This document shows positions 47,651-59,304 of a DNA stretch of 64,000 nt, piece by piece. The notes below the pieces were generated by a model. That model ran no database searches, was not told the origin of the DNA, and saw nothing but the letters and a program-made list of their open reading frames with translations. The stretch is taken from positions 18,588,527-18,652,526 of the forward strand of contig NC_030384.2 in assembly GCF_001625215.2 (NCBI RefSeq), written 5' to 3'. Origin of the DNA: Daucus carota subsp. sativus (Eukaryota > Streptophyta > Magnoliopsida > Apiales > Apiaceae). Position numbers and translations under genes: made by a program. Position 1 is the first letter of the stretch, and each line of letters starts with the position of its first letter.

Positions 47651-48129
47651 AACTTTTCATTGTGTTTTGATAGTTATGGAAACCAATACTTTTGTAGTAG
47701 GATTCTTTTGGGAGGGAAGTCACTGAGAAAAGCATTAAGTGATGGACAGTCAACAAGTACCCGATACTGCTTTTTGTTGTAATTAAACTTTGGTCGGTTA
47801 CCGTGTAGGATCGAACTGCAAAAGAGAAATTAAATTTCTGTAATAGAATCCGCATAACTTATCAAAAATAATAAAAAAAGAGAATATAAGTTTGGAAATG
47901 AAAAAACAATTACATAATAAATAACAAACAATATTTTACAAAATATGAAAATTAGTCTATTTAGTAACATTTATATAAATTAATTTCAAATAAATGCTTC
48001 ATGATGGTTTCTCATTTAATATACTAAAAACCAAATTTTCTGCAATTTCTTCAGATAACATTAAATTTATATAAACATTTGTTATTAGAAACATTTTGCA
48101 TGCTCTTGCGAAGCGGGCACACATACTAG

Positions 48130-48887
48130 TTTCTTTTAACCCGTTATCGTCTTACACAAATAAATATTTTTTAAATTGAAGCGAGAAATAACTTTAAACA
48201 TGATTTAACGGTTAGACAAACTGGTCGTTAGTCACCGGTAAAAGTAGAAATATTCATTTATCTCTCTGCTCTCACTCTAAGAGCTCTTCAAGCTCAACTC
48301 TGAGTAAGACCCGTATACTCTACTCTTTTAATATCTCACTTTTAACCGTATATAATTGCTATAATTGTTGTGTTTAATAGTCTCACTGTTTATATTATAT
48401 TGTCCTGCTAAGCTGCAATGTGTTATTGTGGTTTTAAACATTCTGTTGAGCATTTGCACAATGCATACCAAGTGTTTGATGAATTCCCCTTATAATTCCA
48501 TGCCCATTTTAGTTCTTGATGTTTTATTTTATTAACTACGGTAAATGGGTGGGTATGGAAATCTATGCAAGTGATTTCCTTATCACGAGAGTTACTATTA
48601 CTGTTAAGCTCCCATTCCTGCTGTCGAGAAACTGTAATTGACTGTACGAACTACGAAGCCTATATGTTCCAGTTCCCAATCCTGAGGAAGTAGTCCCTCT
48701 TTCTAGTGCAGCTTAGGAAGTGACAGTTAGTGTATTTATCCCATTGAGCGAAGTGAGGTGAATGTTTTGGTTAATGTGTCGCAAGTATCGTCACAGTTTT
48801 AGATTAGTTGAGAAGAGTGACGACGACTGCACGGGAAATTATTTGCTTATCTTTCTATGCTAAGTATTAGAAGTATTAGAAGGCTGC
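48130..48887 (+). other. Probable 5' region of the DUF3245-type gene
   Basis: A pyrimidine-rich stretch (48259-48300, CTCTCTGCTCTCACTC) followed by CTGAGTAAG may be a leader and donor site. A matching acceptor could be ATTTTACAG near 54547. No ORF is supported. Confidence 0.35.
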
Positions 48888-49216
48888 TGCTACAGCCCAA
48901 CACTCTTCTGGGCCGGGTTTGATCACTTATGCTAGGAACCGAGTAAGGGCAAAGCCGTCTAGTCATAAGAAGTGAAGGGGCAAGACAGTCTTTGTGCAAG
49001 TGGTAGAAAAGGGGGCAACTGCTAGGGTTTTGGGCATCGATTAAAGTATTGAGTGAGTATAGTTTGGGAGAGGCTACATCTCGAAAGTGGCTAGTTCAAT
49101 TGTAATTCTGAATTGTAATTGCAATTGTTCATATCTGTTAAGTTCCTATTTCTATCTAGTACATTATTGCGTTAAATACAAGCTGTTGTTGGAGAGTTAC
49201 TATCTAATCTCTAGCA
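48888..49216 (+). repeat. 5' LTR of the Reina-like element
   Basis: 329 bp, TG...CA ends, preceded by GCTGC. I saw no difference from the 3' LTR. Confidence 0.93.
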
Positions 49217-49220
49217 AAAG

Positions 49221-49233
49221 TGGTATCAGAGCC
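49221..49233 (+). promoter_or_regulatory. Primer binding site (initiator tRNA-Met)
   Basis: TGGTATCAGAGCC, four bases after the LTR, complementary to the 3' end of plant initiator methionine tRNA. Confidence 0.9.
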
Positions 49234-49247
49234 CTTTGTTCCGATCT

Positions 49248-51947
49248 ATGGCGCCACCCACTGATAAGGAGCGTTTGGAAAGACTTGAGTCTCAGCTTGA
49301 GGCGGTAACGGAGTCGGTTCGTGAGAAAATCACGACTGAGGTGTCTGCGGCGGTAAAAGGGGCAATCGCCGCCATGCAACAAACCCTAGTCACTAGGTTT
49401 GTTTCTAGTTTTGAAGACGTTTCTCGCCAGCAGGAGGACAAGCTGGCGACGGCGGTGGCTCGCCTTGAAGGGCGCATTTCCAGGGCTCGGGATACTCAAG
49501 AATCCCTCATAAACACCATGCGAGACGATCAGATCCGTTTCCAAGCGGATATTCGTTCGACTATTTCATCCATCCAGCAAGCCACAACAAAGTTAGGTGA
49601 GATTGGGGGCGACCACGGAGAGGTGGGAGCTGGGTTTGGGGAAGGAAGTAGCAACAGAGGCCCAGTTGGGGGAGGGGCTCTTCCTGGATCTGGGTTTGTA
49701 GCTAGAACGAGTGGTGGGGCTGGTACAGGTTCGGGATCTGGTGGTGGTCCTGGCTCAGGTGGGGGATCTGGGTATGCAAGAGAAGAGCCCTTGTTCGTAC
49801 CTGGTCGACAAGCGTGGCGGCAAAAGAAGTTGGACCTACCTTCTTTTGATGGCACCAACCCAGATGGATGGATACTCCGGGCGGAGCGATTCTTCAAGTT
49901 TTATGGGCTCACTGAGGAGGAGAAGGTGGAAGCCACGGTGGTTGCTTTGGACGGGCAGGCCCTGCTATGGTTCCAGTGGGAGCATCGCCGTCGCCCAATT
50001 GAGCGTTGGGATCAGGCTAAAACGCTGTTACGACGTCAGTTCCGTTCCCAGACGGCTGGCTCGTTACAAGAGCAATGGCTCGCGCATCGCCAAGGGGGCT
50101 CGGTGTCAGATTATCGGCTCAAATTTATCGAATTACTCGCACCTCTGGATAACGTCTCGGAAGAATTGTCATTAGGCCAGTTCCTCAATGGTCTACGAGA
50201 GGACATCCGAGCTGAGGTGCGACTGCTTGGGCCATTGACAGTCGACCATGCCATGGAATTAGCCCACATGGTGGAGGAGAAGCTTCGTTGCAGTAAAACG
50301 AAGGGCGAATTTAGAGGCAATTTGAGCCCGGTGGTGAAACCTACGGGTAGTGGTTGGGGAGGTACTGCTGTCTCATCTCCCCGTTCACAGACCTCAAGTG
50401 CGACATCATCACCAAACTCCATTGCTAGCTATAGTGCATTAGTTAGCAGCCCAGCGTTGTCCAGTAAACAGTCAGGGGAGTTGCGTCGTCTAAGCGACAA
50501 GGAGTTGCAGGAAAAGCGTTCTAAAGGCCTATGTTTCCGCTGCGATGGCAAGTGGAGTGTGGGTCATAAGTGCCATCGCAAGGAATTGAGTGTTTTGCTG
50601 GCCCAGGAGGATTTGTCTCTGGAGGATATATTGAGCTTGGAGGAGTGTAAACAGGACGGTGAACCGAATGCAGAGGATGACCTGCAACCTGAAATCTCTC
50701 TCAACTCCGTGGTGGGACTGACTAGCCCCAAAACGTTCAAGTTGCGTGGTGAAATTAATGGCACCCCCGTGATCGTCATGATTGACCCCGGGGCCACACA
50801 CAACTTCATCGCAGTTAAGGCAATGCAGGAATTGGGAATTGAATGTCGGCCCTCCAAATGTTTTGGTGTGTCGCTTGGGACTGGGGAAACAGTGCAGAGC
50901 CAGGGGGAGTGCAAATTAGTGATATTGTTATTGCAAGGTCTTACAATCGTTGAGGACTATCTACCAATTACTCTGGGAAACTCAGACATTATATTGGGGT
51001 TACAATGGCTGGAAAAACTTGGGACAATGTCGGCTAATTGGAAATCGCAGACTATTACCTTCAAAATGGGGTCAGAAATGGTGACTTTGAAGGGTGACGC
51101 TTCCTTGGGAAGATCTGGCATTTCGTTAAAGGCAATGTTTAAGACTCTGAAGAAGCAGGGAACGGGCTATTTGGTTGAGTTAAATCATTTAGGGGTGGAG
51201 AACCATCAAGTTCCGCAGAGTGTCCCTGCGTTTTTGCAACCTGTGGTAAACCAGTATAACGAGGTCTTCCACCTTCCTACAGGGCTGCCCCCAGTGAGGT
51301 ATCAGGATCATGGAATAGTGCTGAAAGAGGGCTCAGACCCGGTGAATGTACGACCCTACCGGTACCCCCAGGCACAAAAAGAAGAAATTGAGCGTTTAAT
51401 TCATGACATGCTAGCAGCAGGCATCATCCAGCCGTCCAACAGCCCCTTCTCCAGTCCGGTCCTCCTTGTTAAAAAGAAGGATGGCTCGTGGCGGTTCTGC
51501 GTAGACTACCGAGCCCTGAACAAAGCTACTGTTCCCAATAAGTTTCCCATACCCATGATTGACGAATTATTAGACGAGTTGCATGGGGCGAAAGTTTTTA
51601 CTAAGTTGGACTTAAAGTCGGGATATCACCAGGTGAGGGTTCGAAGTGAAGATGTTCCCAAAACGGCATTTCGTACACACGAGGGACACTATGAATTCCT
51701 CGTTATGCCGTTTGGCCTCACCAACGCCCCCGCAACCTTCCAAGCTATTATGAACGAAGTGTTCCGCCCCTTCCTTCGTCGATTTGTCTTGGTGTTTTTC
51801 GACGACATTTTAATTTACAGTAATACAGAAGAGGAACATGTCCAGCATGTGGAAACAGTTTTTGGGTTGCTGAAATTACATCATTTGTATGTGAACCAAA
51901 AAAATGTGAATTTGGGAGCCATCAAGTTGCTTATCTGGGTCACATGA
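49248..51947 (+). CDS. Gag-protease-RT part of the Reina-like polyprotein
   Basis: Starts at the ATG 15 bp after the PBS; the upstream part of the open frame has no ATG. About 899 aa. An N-terminal coiled-coil-like region (1-120) is followed by a Gly/Ser-rich linker (about 125-180), a retrotransposon gag domain (about 190-320, with [20 protein letters not shown]), a zinc-knuckle-like [14 protein letters not shown] (about 427-440), an aspartic protease core [11 protein letters not shown] (about 512) and RT with [29 protein letters not shown] and VFFDDILIY (about 750-855). The protease has DPG where DSG or DTG is expected. The frame leaves RT after a run of seven A (51898-51904), where one base appears to be missing, and ends soon after. 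Confidence 0.92.
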   Translation: MAPPTDKERLERLESQLEAVTESVREKITTEVSAAVKGAIAAMQQTLVTRFVSSFEDVSRQQEDKLATAVARLEGRISRARDTQESLINTMRDDQIRFQADIRSTISSIQQATTKLGEIGGDHGEVGAGFGEGSSNRGPVGGGALPGSGFVARTSGGAGTGSGSGGGPGSGGGSGYAREEPLFVPGRQAWRQKKLDLPSFDGTNPDGWILRAERFFKFYGLTEEEKVEATVVALDGQALLWFQWEHRRRPIERWDQAKTLLRRQFRSQTAGSLQEQWLAHRQGGSVSDYRLKFIELLAPLDNVSEELSLGQFLNGLREDIRAEVRLLGPLTVDHAMELAHMVEEKLRCSKTKGEFRGNLSPVVKPTGSGWGGTAVSSPRSQTSSATSSPNSIASYSALVSSPALSSKQSGELRRLSDKELQEKRSKGLCFRCDGKWSVGHKCHRKELSVLLAQEDLSLEDILSLEECKQDGEPNAEDDLQPEISLNSVVGLTSPKTFKLRGEINGTPVIVMIDPGATHNFIAVKAMQELGIECRPSKCFGVSLGTGETVQSQGECKLVILLLQGLTIVEDYLPITLGNSDIILGLQWLEKLGTMSANWKSQTITFKMGSEMVTLKGDASLGRSGISLKAMFKTLKKQGTGYLVELNHLGVENHQVPQSVPAFLQPVVNQYNEVFHLPTGLPPVRYQDHGIVLKEGSDPVNVRPYRYPQAQKEEIERLIHDMLAAGIIQPSNSPFSSPVLLVKKKDGSWRFCVDYRALNKATVPNKFPIPMIDELLDELHGAKVFTKLDLKSGYHQVRVRSEDVPKTAFRTHEGHYEFLVMPFGLTNAPATFQAIMNEVFRPFLRRFVLVFFDDILIYSNTEEEHVQHVETVFGLLKLHHLYVNQKNVNLGAIKLLIWVT

Positions 51948-54160
51948 TCTCAGCAGAAGGGGTGGCTGTTGAGCCCGACAAAGTGCAGGCTGTAGTAGAG
52001 TGGTCAGTGCCCCAGAATATCAGGGAGTTACGGGGATTTCTTGGGTTGTCAGGGTATTACCGGAAATTTATCCGTAATTATGCAAACATCGCTTACCCGC
52101 TCACTGAACAGTTGAAGAGGGATAGCTTTAGTTGGAGTACAGCAGCTACACAAGCCTTCACTGCCCTCAAACAGGCTTTAGTCACAGCTCCGGTACTCGC
52201 ATTGCCTGACTTCAGCCTTCCCTTTGTCATCGAAACAGACGCTTCAGGCTATGGGTTGGGCGCTGTCCTCCTTCAAAACGATCACCCGATAGCCTACTTC
52301 AGCAAAATTTTGGGGGAACGTGCAAGGTTGAAGTCCATATACGAAAAGGAACTAATGGCTATGGTATTGGCAGTGCAAAAGTGGAGGCCATACTTGCTAG
52401 GCCATCTGTTCATAATCCGCACTGACCAACGCAGCCTCAAATTTTTACTGGAACAACGCGAGGTGGGAATGGATTACCAAAGGTGGGTGAGCAAATTGTT
52501 CGGTTATCAGTTCCAAATAGAATACAAGCCTGGCATTACTAATAAGGCGGCAGATGCCCTTTCACGGAAGGCACCACCCGAGTCTGAGCTGAGTATGTTA
52601 ATTGCTACAGGGGGAATTGCATGGGATGACATTTATCAGAAGTTGAAAGCTGACCCCGCCTTACAGAAACTGGCAGAGAGGCTGTCCCAGGGTGAGACAC
52701 AACTCAAAGGGTACGAGTTGGTCCGAGGTGTGGTCTGTTACAAGGGACGAGTTGTTGTGCCTTCTAAATCGGAGTTGATACCTCGATTACTACAGGAGTA
52801 CCATGATTCCCCCATTGGTGGGCATTCGGGGGACAATAAAACCTATCAGAGACTAAAAAGGGAGTGGTTTTGGGAAGGAATGAGGAAGATGGTCGCTGAT
52901 TATGTTAAGGGGTGTTCCACCTGTCAGCAGCAGAAAACTTCATCCCTCATGCCAGCTGGTCTCCTACAACCATTACCCATTCCGGAGCGCATTTGGGAGG
53001 ACATTTCCATTGACTTTGTAGAGGGGTTGCCCAAGTCTGGGGGAGTTGACACAGTGTTGGTAGTAGTTGATCGGTTGTCAAAGTATGCGCATTTTTTGGG
53101 GTTGTCTCACCCTTTCACAGCTCCCACAGTAGCCCAACTGTTTATCAAGGAAGTAGTTCGACTGCATGGTTATCCCTCCACTATAGTTTCAGACCGTGAC
53201 CGCATATTTCTCAGTTTGTTTTGGCGCGAGTTGTTCAGGGTTCAAGGAACGGCATTACACCGTAGCACAGCTTACCACCCCCAGTCCGATGGCCAAACGG
53301 AGGTGGTAAATAAAACATTGGAAGGGTATTTGCGTTGTTTCATCAGCGGCAAGCCAAGGGACTGGGCAAAATGGCTTCCGTGGGCAGAATATTGGTATAA
53401 CACATCGACACATTCCTCCACCAAATACTCTCCGTTTGAGATTGTTTATGGCAGACCCCCTCCTCAGTTGGTTAGGTTCAATGCTCACAACACTGCTGTA
53501 GCTTCACTGGAGGAACAATTAATTCGTAGGGATGCTCTTTTGGCTGAACTGAAAACAAATTTGGAGCGAGCTCAGCAGCAGATGAAATGGTATGAGAATC
53601 GTCATAGACGCCATGTAGAATTTCAGGAAGGGGACATGGTTTACTTAAAGCTCCAGCCGTATCGGCAGGTTTCCTTGGCCAGGCGGCCTAATGAGAAGCT
53701 TTCTCCTCGCTTCTATGGCCCTTTTAAGGTCCTCAGTCGAGTGGGTAAGGTGGCGTACAGGCTTGAATTACCTCCCACCACTAGCATCCACAATGTGTTC
53801 CACATTTCTCAGCTTAAGAAGGCGATTGGTTCAGCTTCTGTCATTTCATCTATTCCTTCACACATCACTCCCGAGCTGGTTTTTGTAGCAGAGCCTGAGA
53901 AACTGTTAGACGTTCGTTTCAAGTTACCAGGGGATTCCAACTTGGCAGAGGTACTCATTAAATGGCAGGACTCCCCGATTTGGGAGGCAACTTGGGAGGA
54001 CTTTTCTTCTCTGGCACTGCGTTTTCCAGATTTCCACCTTGAGGACAAGGTGAGTCTTTGGGCAGGGGGTAATGCTACAGCCCAACACTCTTCTGGGCCG
54101 GGTTTGATCACTTATGCTAGGAACCGAGTAAGGGCAAAGCCGTCTAGTCATAAGAAGTGA
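51944..54160 (+). CDS. RT end, RNase H, integrase and chromodomain of the Reina-like polyprotein
   Basis: The frame is open for 738 codons, but it is the continuation of the upstream polyprotein rather than a separate gene; the ATG at 51944 is internal. It begins at the end of RT ([12 protein letters not shown]), then RNase H ([42 protein letters not shown]). Integrase follows, with the HHCC zinc part ([19 protein letters not shown], then CSTCQQQK) and the DDE core ([32 protein letters not shown]). A chromodomain lies at the C-terminus ([19 protein letters not shown], then FHLEDKV). The stop at 54158-54160 lies 86-88 bp inside the 3' LTR, so the last residues are LTR-encoded. Confidence 0.92.
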   Translation: MISAEGVAVEPDKVQAVVEWSVPQNIRELRGFLGLSGYYRKFIRNYANIAYPLTEQLKRDSFSWSTAATQAFTALKQALVTAPVLALPDFSLPFVIETDASGYGLGAVLLQNDHPIAYFSKILGERARLKSIYEKELMAMVLAVQKWRPYLLGHLFIIRTDQRSLKFLLEQREVGMDYQRWVSKLFGYQFQIEYKPGITNKAADALSRKAPPESELSMLIATGGIAWDDIYQKLKADPALQKLAERLSQGETQLKGYELVRGVVCYKGRVVVPSKSELIPRLLQEYHDSPIGGHSGDNKTYQRLKREWFWEGMRKMVADYVKGCSTCQQQKTSSLMPAGLLQPLPIPERIWEDISIDFVEGLPKSGGVDTVLVVVDRLSKYAHFLGLSHPFTAPTVAQLFIKEVVRLHGYPSTIVSDRDRIFLSLFWRELFRVQGTALHRSTAYHPQSDGQTEVVNKTLEGYLRCFISGKPRDWAKWLPWAEYWYNTSTHSSTKYSPFEIVYGRPPPQLVRFNAHNTAVASLEEQLIRRDALLAELKTNLERAQQQMKWYENRHRRHVEFQEGDMVYLKLQPYRQVSLARRPNEKLSPRFYGPFKVLSRVGKVAYRLELPPTTSIHNVFHISQLKKAIGSASVISSIPSHITPELVFVAEPEKLLDVRFKLPGDSNLAEVLIKWQDSPIWEATWEDFSSLALRFPDFHLEDKVSLWAGGNATAQHSSGPGLITYARNRVRAKPSSHKK
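54061..54072 (+). promoter_or_regulatory. Polypurine tract of the Reina-like element
   Basis: GGCAGGGGGTAA directly before the 3' LTR. It overlaps the coding frame. Confidence 0.7.
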
Positions 54161-54401
54161 AGGGGCAAGACAGTCTTTGTGCAAGTGGTAGAAAAGGGGG
54201 CAACTGCTAGGGTTTTGGGCATCGATTAAAGTATTGAGTGAGTATAGTTTGGGAGAGGCTACATCTCGAAAGTGGCTAGTTCAATTGTAATTCTGAATTG
54301 TAATTGCAATTGTTCATATCTGTTAAGTTCCTATTTCTATCTAGTACATTATTGCGTTAAATACAAGCTGTTGTTGGAGAGTTACTATCTAATCTCTAGC
54401 A
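54073..54401 (+). repeat. 3' LTR of the Reina-like element
   Basis: 329 bp, followed by GCTGC. It carries the last 29 codons of the polyprotein. Confidence 0.93.
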
Positions 54402-54628
54402 GCTGCTTCTCCCATTATGCTCTAACACTCAGTGAAGTTTTGCTATTTTAAGTGTTATCTGGCGATTTTAATATATTACCATATGTTTAGATGGTGCTTT
54501 ATATATGCATGTAGTGTTACTTTATGGTTGTTTGAATAATTTTACAGATGCGAATTCAGAATTGTGCAGTTAGTGACGGTTCTAAATAATTTTATATTTT
54601 GTGATGATTAGCTGGAAAAGAATTGACA

Positions 54629-56656
54629 ATGAACAAGAAAGATGAGGTTTCTAAGAAAGACAAGATTCAAGTGGTCAAGCTGGACAAGGCTTTTAAATTG
54701 GTAATAATTCACTTATTTGACTTCCACATATTTGAAGTTGATTGCCATGTTCGCGGCCTCGTATTATCACCTGAATTTATTTCCAGCAATGAATTTTAAT
54801 CTTGCATCCCAAAAACCTTGTAGAAGTCCCACATGCTAAGCACGAGGCATCTGCCAAACTATCAACTATCAATCTGTCTAAATTAAATTTGTTGTGAATA
54901 ATAGATTTGAGTTTATTAGGTAAATAGCATATGCAAAGTAAAGATTATTTAATAAAATGTAAACTTGGTTTTCTTTGACAACGCAGCACATCATAGATAT
55001 ACAAGTAAATTCGTTTAAACATATTTATATCGGTGCTACAGGGTTGTCATATATGCAGACCTCTCCTTGATGTTTGTACTGGTTTTACATATTTTGAGAT
55101 AGTTTCTGTTGTTAAGAGGGTGATCAGGATCTAAACTCAGCTGTACTTATCTAGCAATTTGGGTCAATTTGTTTCAGAAGAGTGTTTGCACTTATTTTAG
55201 TGATGATTGAGTTAGGTGGAACCGTGTAGGTTACCCTACGATGTTATGTGATGAATTTTTCATATATGGTCAGTGTTCTAAAAAGCAGCCAAGCATTGAA
55301 GTTAATCTCTGCAATTCACCTTACACCAAGTGCTAAAGTTAGTTTCTGCAAATTCACCTTACACCACACAGTGAAGTTAATCTCTGCAAATTGACCATAT
55401 GCCAAACAGTAAAGTTACTTATGAATAAAAGATGAACTAATTATATAAATTTAAGTAATAAATGATAAAATTATGCTCTATATTAATTTCGAGATTTCAC
55501 AAAGACGCTTGTTTGTGGATATAGCTTTATAAGGAAACTAAAGTAGTGTCATTTGTAGATTATAAGGTAGTTTGTACAGGGCGCACACAGACGATATCAT
55601 TTTGGTAGTGTTCCATACTTCTTATTTTTTGTTCGATTTGATTTTGATGGATATGCGTCTTTACATGTTTCGTAACTACCCCTTCCATCGACCTTATTAT
55701 ATTTTTGTATATAGCAAGAGAGTTTGCTGTACATCCTGAGATTTCATATCGTTCCCTTCATCCATGTATTATCGTATGAAGTGTATGGATATGTTGTACC
55801 TACATAATCTCAATCAGCTCCACAAATTTTCATACTCTCTTTTAATTGTGTTTTCTCAAGTTAATCATGCATATTTATATTTTATTTCCAGTGCATTTTA
55901 CTAATTTAATTATTGCAGCTTTCCATTATTAATGAACCTATAAATTTTTTGATCCTAAGGTTTTCTTCTTTGTGCAGGCCGAGAAATGGGTCAAAAATAT
56001 GAGTAAATCTTCAGAGGACCAATCTACCAAAGGACTATTAACGGCCTGACCTCCTAGGTTGGTCACTACTAAACTAGCTCCATGTTGGAATCTATAAAAA
56101 GTCATGTAAGCTGGCTTACTATGAAAAACCCTACAATTTCAAATTTTTCCCAAAAAGAAGAAATTCACCTTTTGGAAGAAGCTAAACAAGTGACCTGTCG
56201 TGAAGTTTTTATATTATATATATTTATTGAAACTTAACTTCTATCCTTGTAGAATTTGACTTGACCACTAAATCCCAATGTTGAATTAAGTTTTTTATGC
56301 CGCTTTTACCCAACCTCAGTTGACGTGTATAAATGTAATTATTATAAGCTAAGAAACTAAACACATTGTATTATTTTATGTTATGAGATATCTTCAGGCT
56401 TGGGTTAGGTGCAGCAGTTCCGCGCCAAGCCCCTGTTGCACCTTCAAGTGACCCGGTCGAAAGAAAGTTACGCGGAAATTTGGATGCGGCAAAAAGGAAA
56501 GCTGCCAAATATGCTTTGGAATCTGTGCCATCTGCAAGAGATGAAAGTGTTGACGAAGATAGTGAAGAGGAGCTAGAGAGCAGGAGCAGAGCAATTTCCA
56601 AAAGACCAGCCACTAATTCCAAGTCATCTTTACAGGCAAGAAAAAAGCAGAAGTAG
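54629..56656 (+). pseudogene. DUF3245-type small nuclear protein gene with a premature stop
   Basis: Exons: 54629-54700, 55978-56057 and 56398-56656, with GT-AG introns and matching phases, total 136 codons. Exon 1 encodes a Lys-rich start and KIQVVKLDKAFKL. Exon 2 continues AEKWVKNMSKSSEDQ. Exons 2/3 join at PPR|LGLGA, the conserved motif of this plant/fungal family of unknown function. The tail is basic and acidic, ending ARKKQK, and looks nuclear. A TGA at 56047-56049 lies just before PPRLGLGA, where Arg is expected from memory of homologues; CGA to TGA would explain it. Otherwise the gene is intact, so a very recent loss, allelic variant or assembly error is possible. A Reina element lies just upstream, perhaps in its 5'-UTR intron. 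Confidence 0.65.
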
Positions 56657-56767
56657 ATTGACTTTGTATATTTAAAGCTAAGGTTCCTACCTTCTCTATA
56701 ATGTTACGTCAATGTTCTGGCAAACAAATTTCAGCACCAATATATAGACAAATATGATATTCCCTTA

Positions 56768-56964
56768 TGCCCTGTTTGGGAACATGGATTTCATTTGAAA
56801 TTCTGGATTTCATCAAATAACTTGTTTGGAAGTTTGAATTTGGATTTCATTTGAAATCCACACATTCAAATACTAGTATAAATTTGAGAATTTGAAATGA
56901 GAAATCAAATCTTGTCATTTGAATTCCATCATTTGAAATGAAATGTTGGTTTCCAAACGGCCTC
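56768..56964. mobile_element. PIF/Harbinger-like MITE
   Basis: Ends TGCCCTGTTTGGGAAC and, read inward from the right, GAGGCCGTTTGGAAAC. The 3-bp duplication TTA lies at 56765-56767 and 56965-56967. The interior repeats GGATTTCATTTGAAAT-like text. Confidence 0.75.
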
Positions 56965-56967
56965 TTA

Positions 56968-58029
56968 GGTTGATTCTCACATATAGAAAATTTAAGTTTT
57001 ACATATAATTAGTACTCTGAGGGATTAGTTACCAGAAACTTTACCTGAATCTTCAATATGATATTGCTGCTGCAGTGCAACTTCTCTAAGGACTCTTATG
57101 AGTTATAATACTTATTGAGTAGAGAGCATGTGTGGATATTGTACTCCTAAAACTGTGGTTCCTAGTTAGTTTACTCAAGGATTAACTATCTTCTCATATA
57201 ATGTTGCTTAATTGATATTCTTGATGATAATAATGTAATATATATAAAACTAATATAGAGATTTGATGGCATTATACTATTATAGTAAGTAGTTTTAATA
57301 TTCATGGTTCCTATAATACAGAATTGATATAGAATGCTTTCTGTAAATCAGGAAATAACTTTGTTTAGTAGAACTCTGTTCATTATTAATTTCCATCAAA
57401 ATCTACTTGCATCCTCTTTTTGCATACCAAATATGCCCTTTCTTATTCGTCTCGCTGGCACAACATGACATGCTATCTGACAACCTAGTGGCTCTTGCTG
57501 AACACCGTATATACTTATTATTTTCTTACTCTCTTTGCCTCTTTGGTGTGCTATGTCTTTAGGAAAGAAGGGTACTTCTTGTTCCTAAAGCATACATTAT
57601 CAATGTCATTCTCTTTTCTTTTGTTGAATGATTGTCGAACTTAAATCAATATGTGGAGACCTGGATGCATGTGTTTCATGTTTAGTAACTGGAAAAAAAA
57701 TGTTGCAACAACCCCCCTTGTCATCCTTATTTTCTTGTCGAACAACATGAGCACGAGATTTCAGAGACTTTCAGGGAAACCTGATGACTTAATGAAACAT
57801 CTTTCGTACATGACTGAGTTTTGGATTAACATATTTATATTTACAGGCAACATACAGATAAGCATGACTATGACTTAGGCAAGACTGCTCTCGTTCCACC
57901 AATCCTCGCCATATTTGCCAGTTATGATACTGGAACATAAACATTTGGATAATAATGCCACATTTCCTTTGTACAAAGATGTAGTAATTTCTAATCCTCC
58001 TTTGTACTTCTGGATTTGTTTAAACAACG
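56968..58029. other. Intergenic region
   Basis: AT-rich with no conserved coding signal. The ORF at 57651-57878 has no recognisable similarity. Confidence 0.55.
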
Positions 58030-58490
58030 CTCCTTCCAAATTTAAACTTCATACCATTGCTTAATCCCACCCCCGAAGCCTTTGTCATTAGCAAATGCAA
58101 AACTTCACTTATGATGTGTTCAACTTAAACAACGTAGGAGAGAATGGGGCTCCTTGTCATAAGCCTCAACCCGTACTAAATTCTGTCGAAGAAATAGTTT
58201 AAAGATCGACTTGAACCATATTCGTCATTTCTTTCCAAATCCAAAATCTTCAAGACTTGGAACAAATAACTCCATTTTACTAACTTGGATGTTTTTTTTA
58301 AAGTCTATTTTGAAAATTCGACCTTCCACATCCCCTCTGCCCAAACTATGATGAACTAGCTCTTTAACTATAAGAACACTCTCAAAGATGTTTCTTCCTT
58401 TTATAAAAGCAAATTGCTCCTTTGAAATGATATTGCTGAGCACTTTGCTTAATCTGTCTGTTAAGAGTTCTTAAAATGGTCTCTAAAAAC
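58030..58490 (-). pseudogene. LINE reverse transcriptase fragment
   Basis: The minus strand reads VLSNIISKEQFAFIKGRNIF, VLIVKELVHH and FKIDFKK, the central RT region of plant L1 LINEs. Further fragments with frameshifts lie toward 58030. No ends or poly(A) are seen, so it is a remnant. Confidence 0.7.
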
Positions 58491-59304
58491 GTCTGACTTC
58501 ATCCAGATTACTGAACCATTTACCATTAAACATCACCCCATCTATGATTCAAAGTAGTTAGGAGTTACACAGGCAGCGAAAACAAGTAACATAAGAAGTT
58601 TTGCACAAGTGCATTGCGGTAGAGAAGAGAAAGAATGTAAGAGAGGTCGAGAAGCAAACCTCAAAAAACATCAATCAAGTTGAATGCCATGAACTAAATA
58701 TTTATCCGGAAATCTTTGTTCTTTTTTTGCTCACAACTAACAAGTATCTTGAAAAATGTACAACATTCTCAACTAAGAAATAAAAGGGGACGCGATAAAG
58801 GAAATACATACTTCCTGAACAGAAGGCTACAATGCACTCATCATCACACCATTCACTAAGCTCAAACTAAAGAAAAGTGAAGTTAAAAAATGAAACTGGA
58901 GCACTTAGATCAATCTAGCTATATGATCTCAAACCAACACTTCCATCACCGTTGAAATTGCCCGTCATGACCTTTGCACAAGTACTGATACTCGTGTCTT
59001 ATTACGTCTTTCGCAAAGAAGAACTGTATGGTAAGTTGTCTACGCCAAGACAAACCAAACCAAACCAAACCAAACCAAACACACCACTACATGATTATAT
59101 ATGCCACTCGTAAGTTGAGGGCGCACCAATCAAGGAAAAAGAACAGTCAAAATCTTCAAGGAGATTTGTGAGAATTAGATTTAGGCTAAGGTAACTTGTC
59201 TCTGGGCTATAAGTATAATTGTCACCAAGATACAGAAGGGAATGCAATATTGTGGGGCACGAAACCTGGTTCAAGAAGCAGCAGGTTCATGAAAGGATGA
59301 TATC
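58491..59304. other. Intergenic and 3' region of the TRM-like gene
   Basis: No conserved ORF. It contains the (CAAAC)n run at 59051-59081 and presumably the minus-strand 3' UTR close to 59304. Confidence 0.5.
59051..59081. repeat. (CAAAC)n microsatellite
   Basis: About six CAAAC units in a row. Confidence 0.9.

Larger units (their letters stand above)
42914..48129 (+). mobile_element. Gene-fragment-carrying Helitron
   Basis: The 5' end TCTCTCTACATTATAAATCC follows an A (42913). The 3' end has an imperfect hairpin (GCTCTTGCGAAGCGGGC, about 48102-48118) followed by ACACATACTAG, then T at 48130. A|T insertion, TC start and CTAG end are the Helitron hallmarks. No Rep/helicase is readable, so it is non-autonomous. 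Inside, all on the plus strand, lie exon-like pieces with splice borders that resemble separate host genes: an F3H-like oxygenase piece (44775-44998), a receptor-like kinase piece (47440-47650) and unassigned pieces (44290-44350, 45575-45684, 46688-46740). A direct repeat of about 80 bp lies near 45790 and 46326. Confidence 0.6.
48888..54401 (+). mobile_element. Near-intact Ty3/gypsy chromovirus (Reina-like)
   Basis: Two 329-bp LTRs (48888-49216 and 54073-54401) begin TGCTACAGCC and end ATCTCTAGCA and look identical by eye. The target duplication GCTGC lies at 48883-48887 and 54402-54406. The primer binding site TGGTATCAGAGCC (49221-49233) fits initiator tRNA-Met. Gag, protease, RT, RNase H, integrase and a C-terminal chromodomain follow in Ty3/gypsy order. 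Short LTRs and a chromodomain next to the 3' LTR suggest the Reina lineage. One frameshift separates the two reading frames. The insertion appears very recent. Confidence 0.93.

Noticed and set aside
49529..49897. Minus-strand Pro-rich ORF
   Set aside because: Antisense shadow of the Gly/Ser-rich gag linker of the Reina element.
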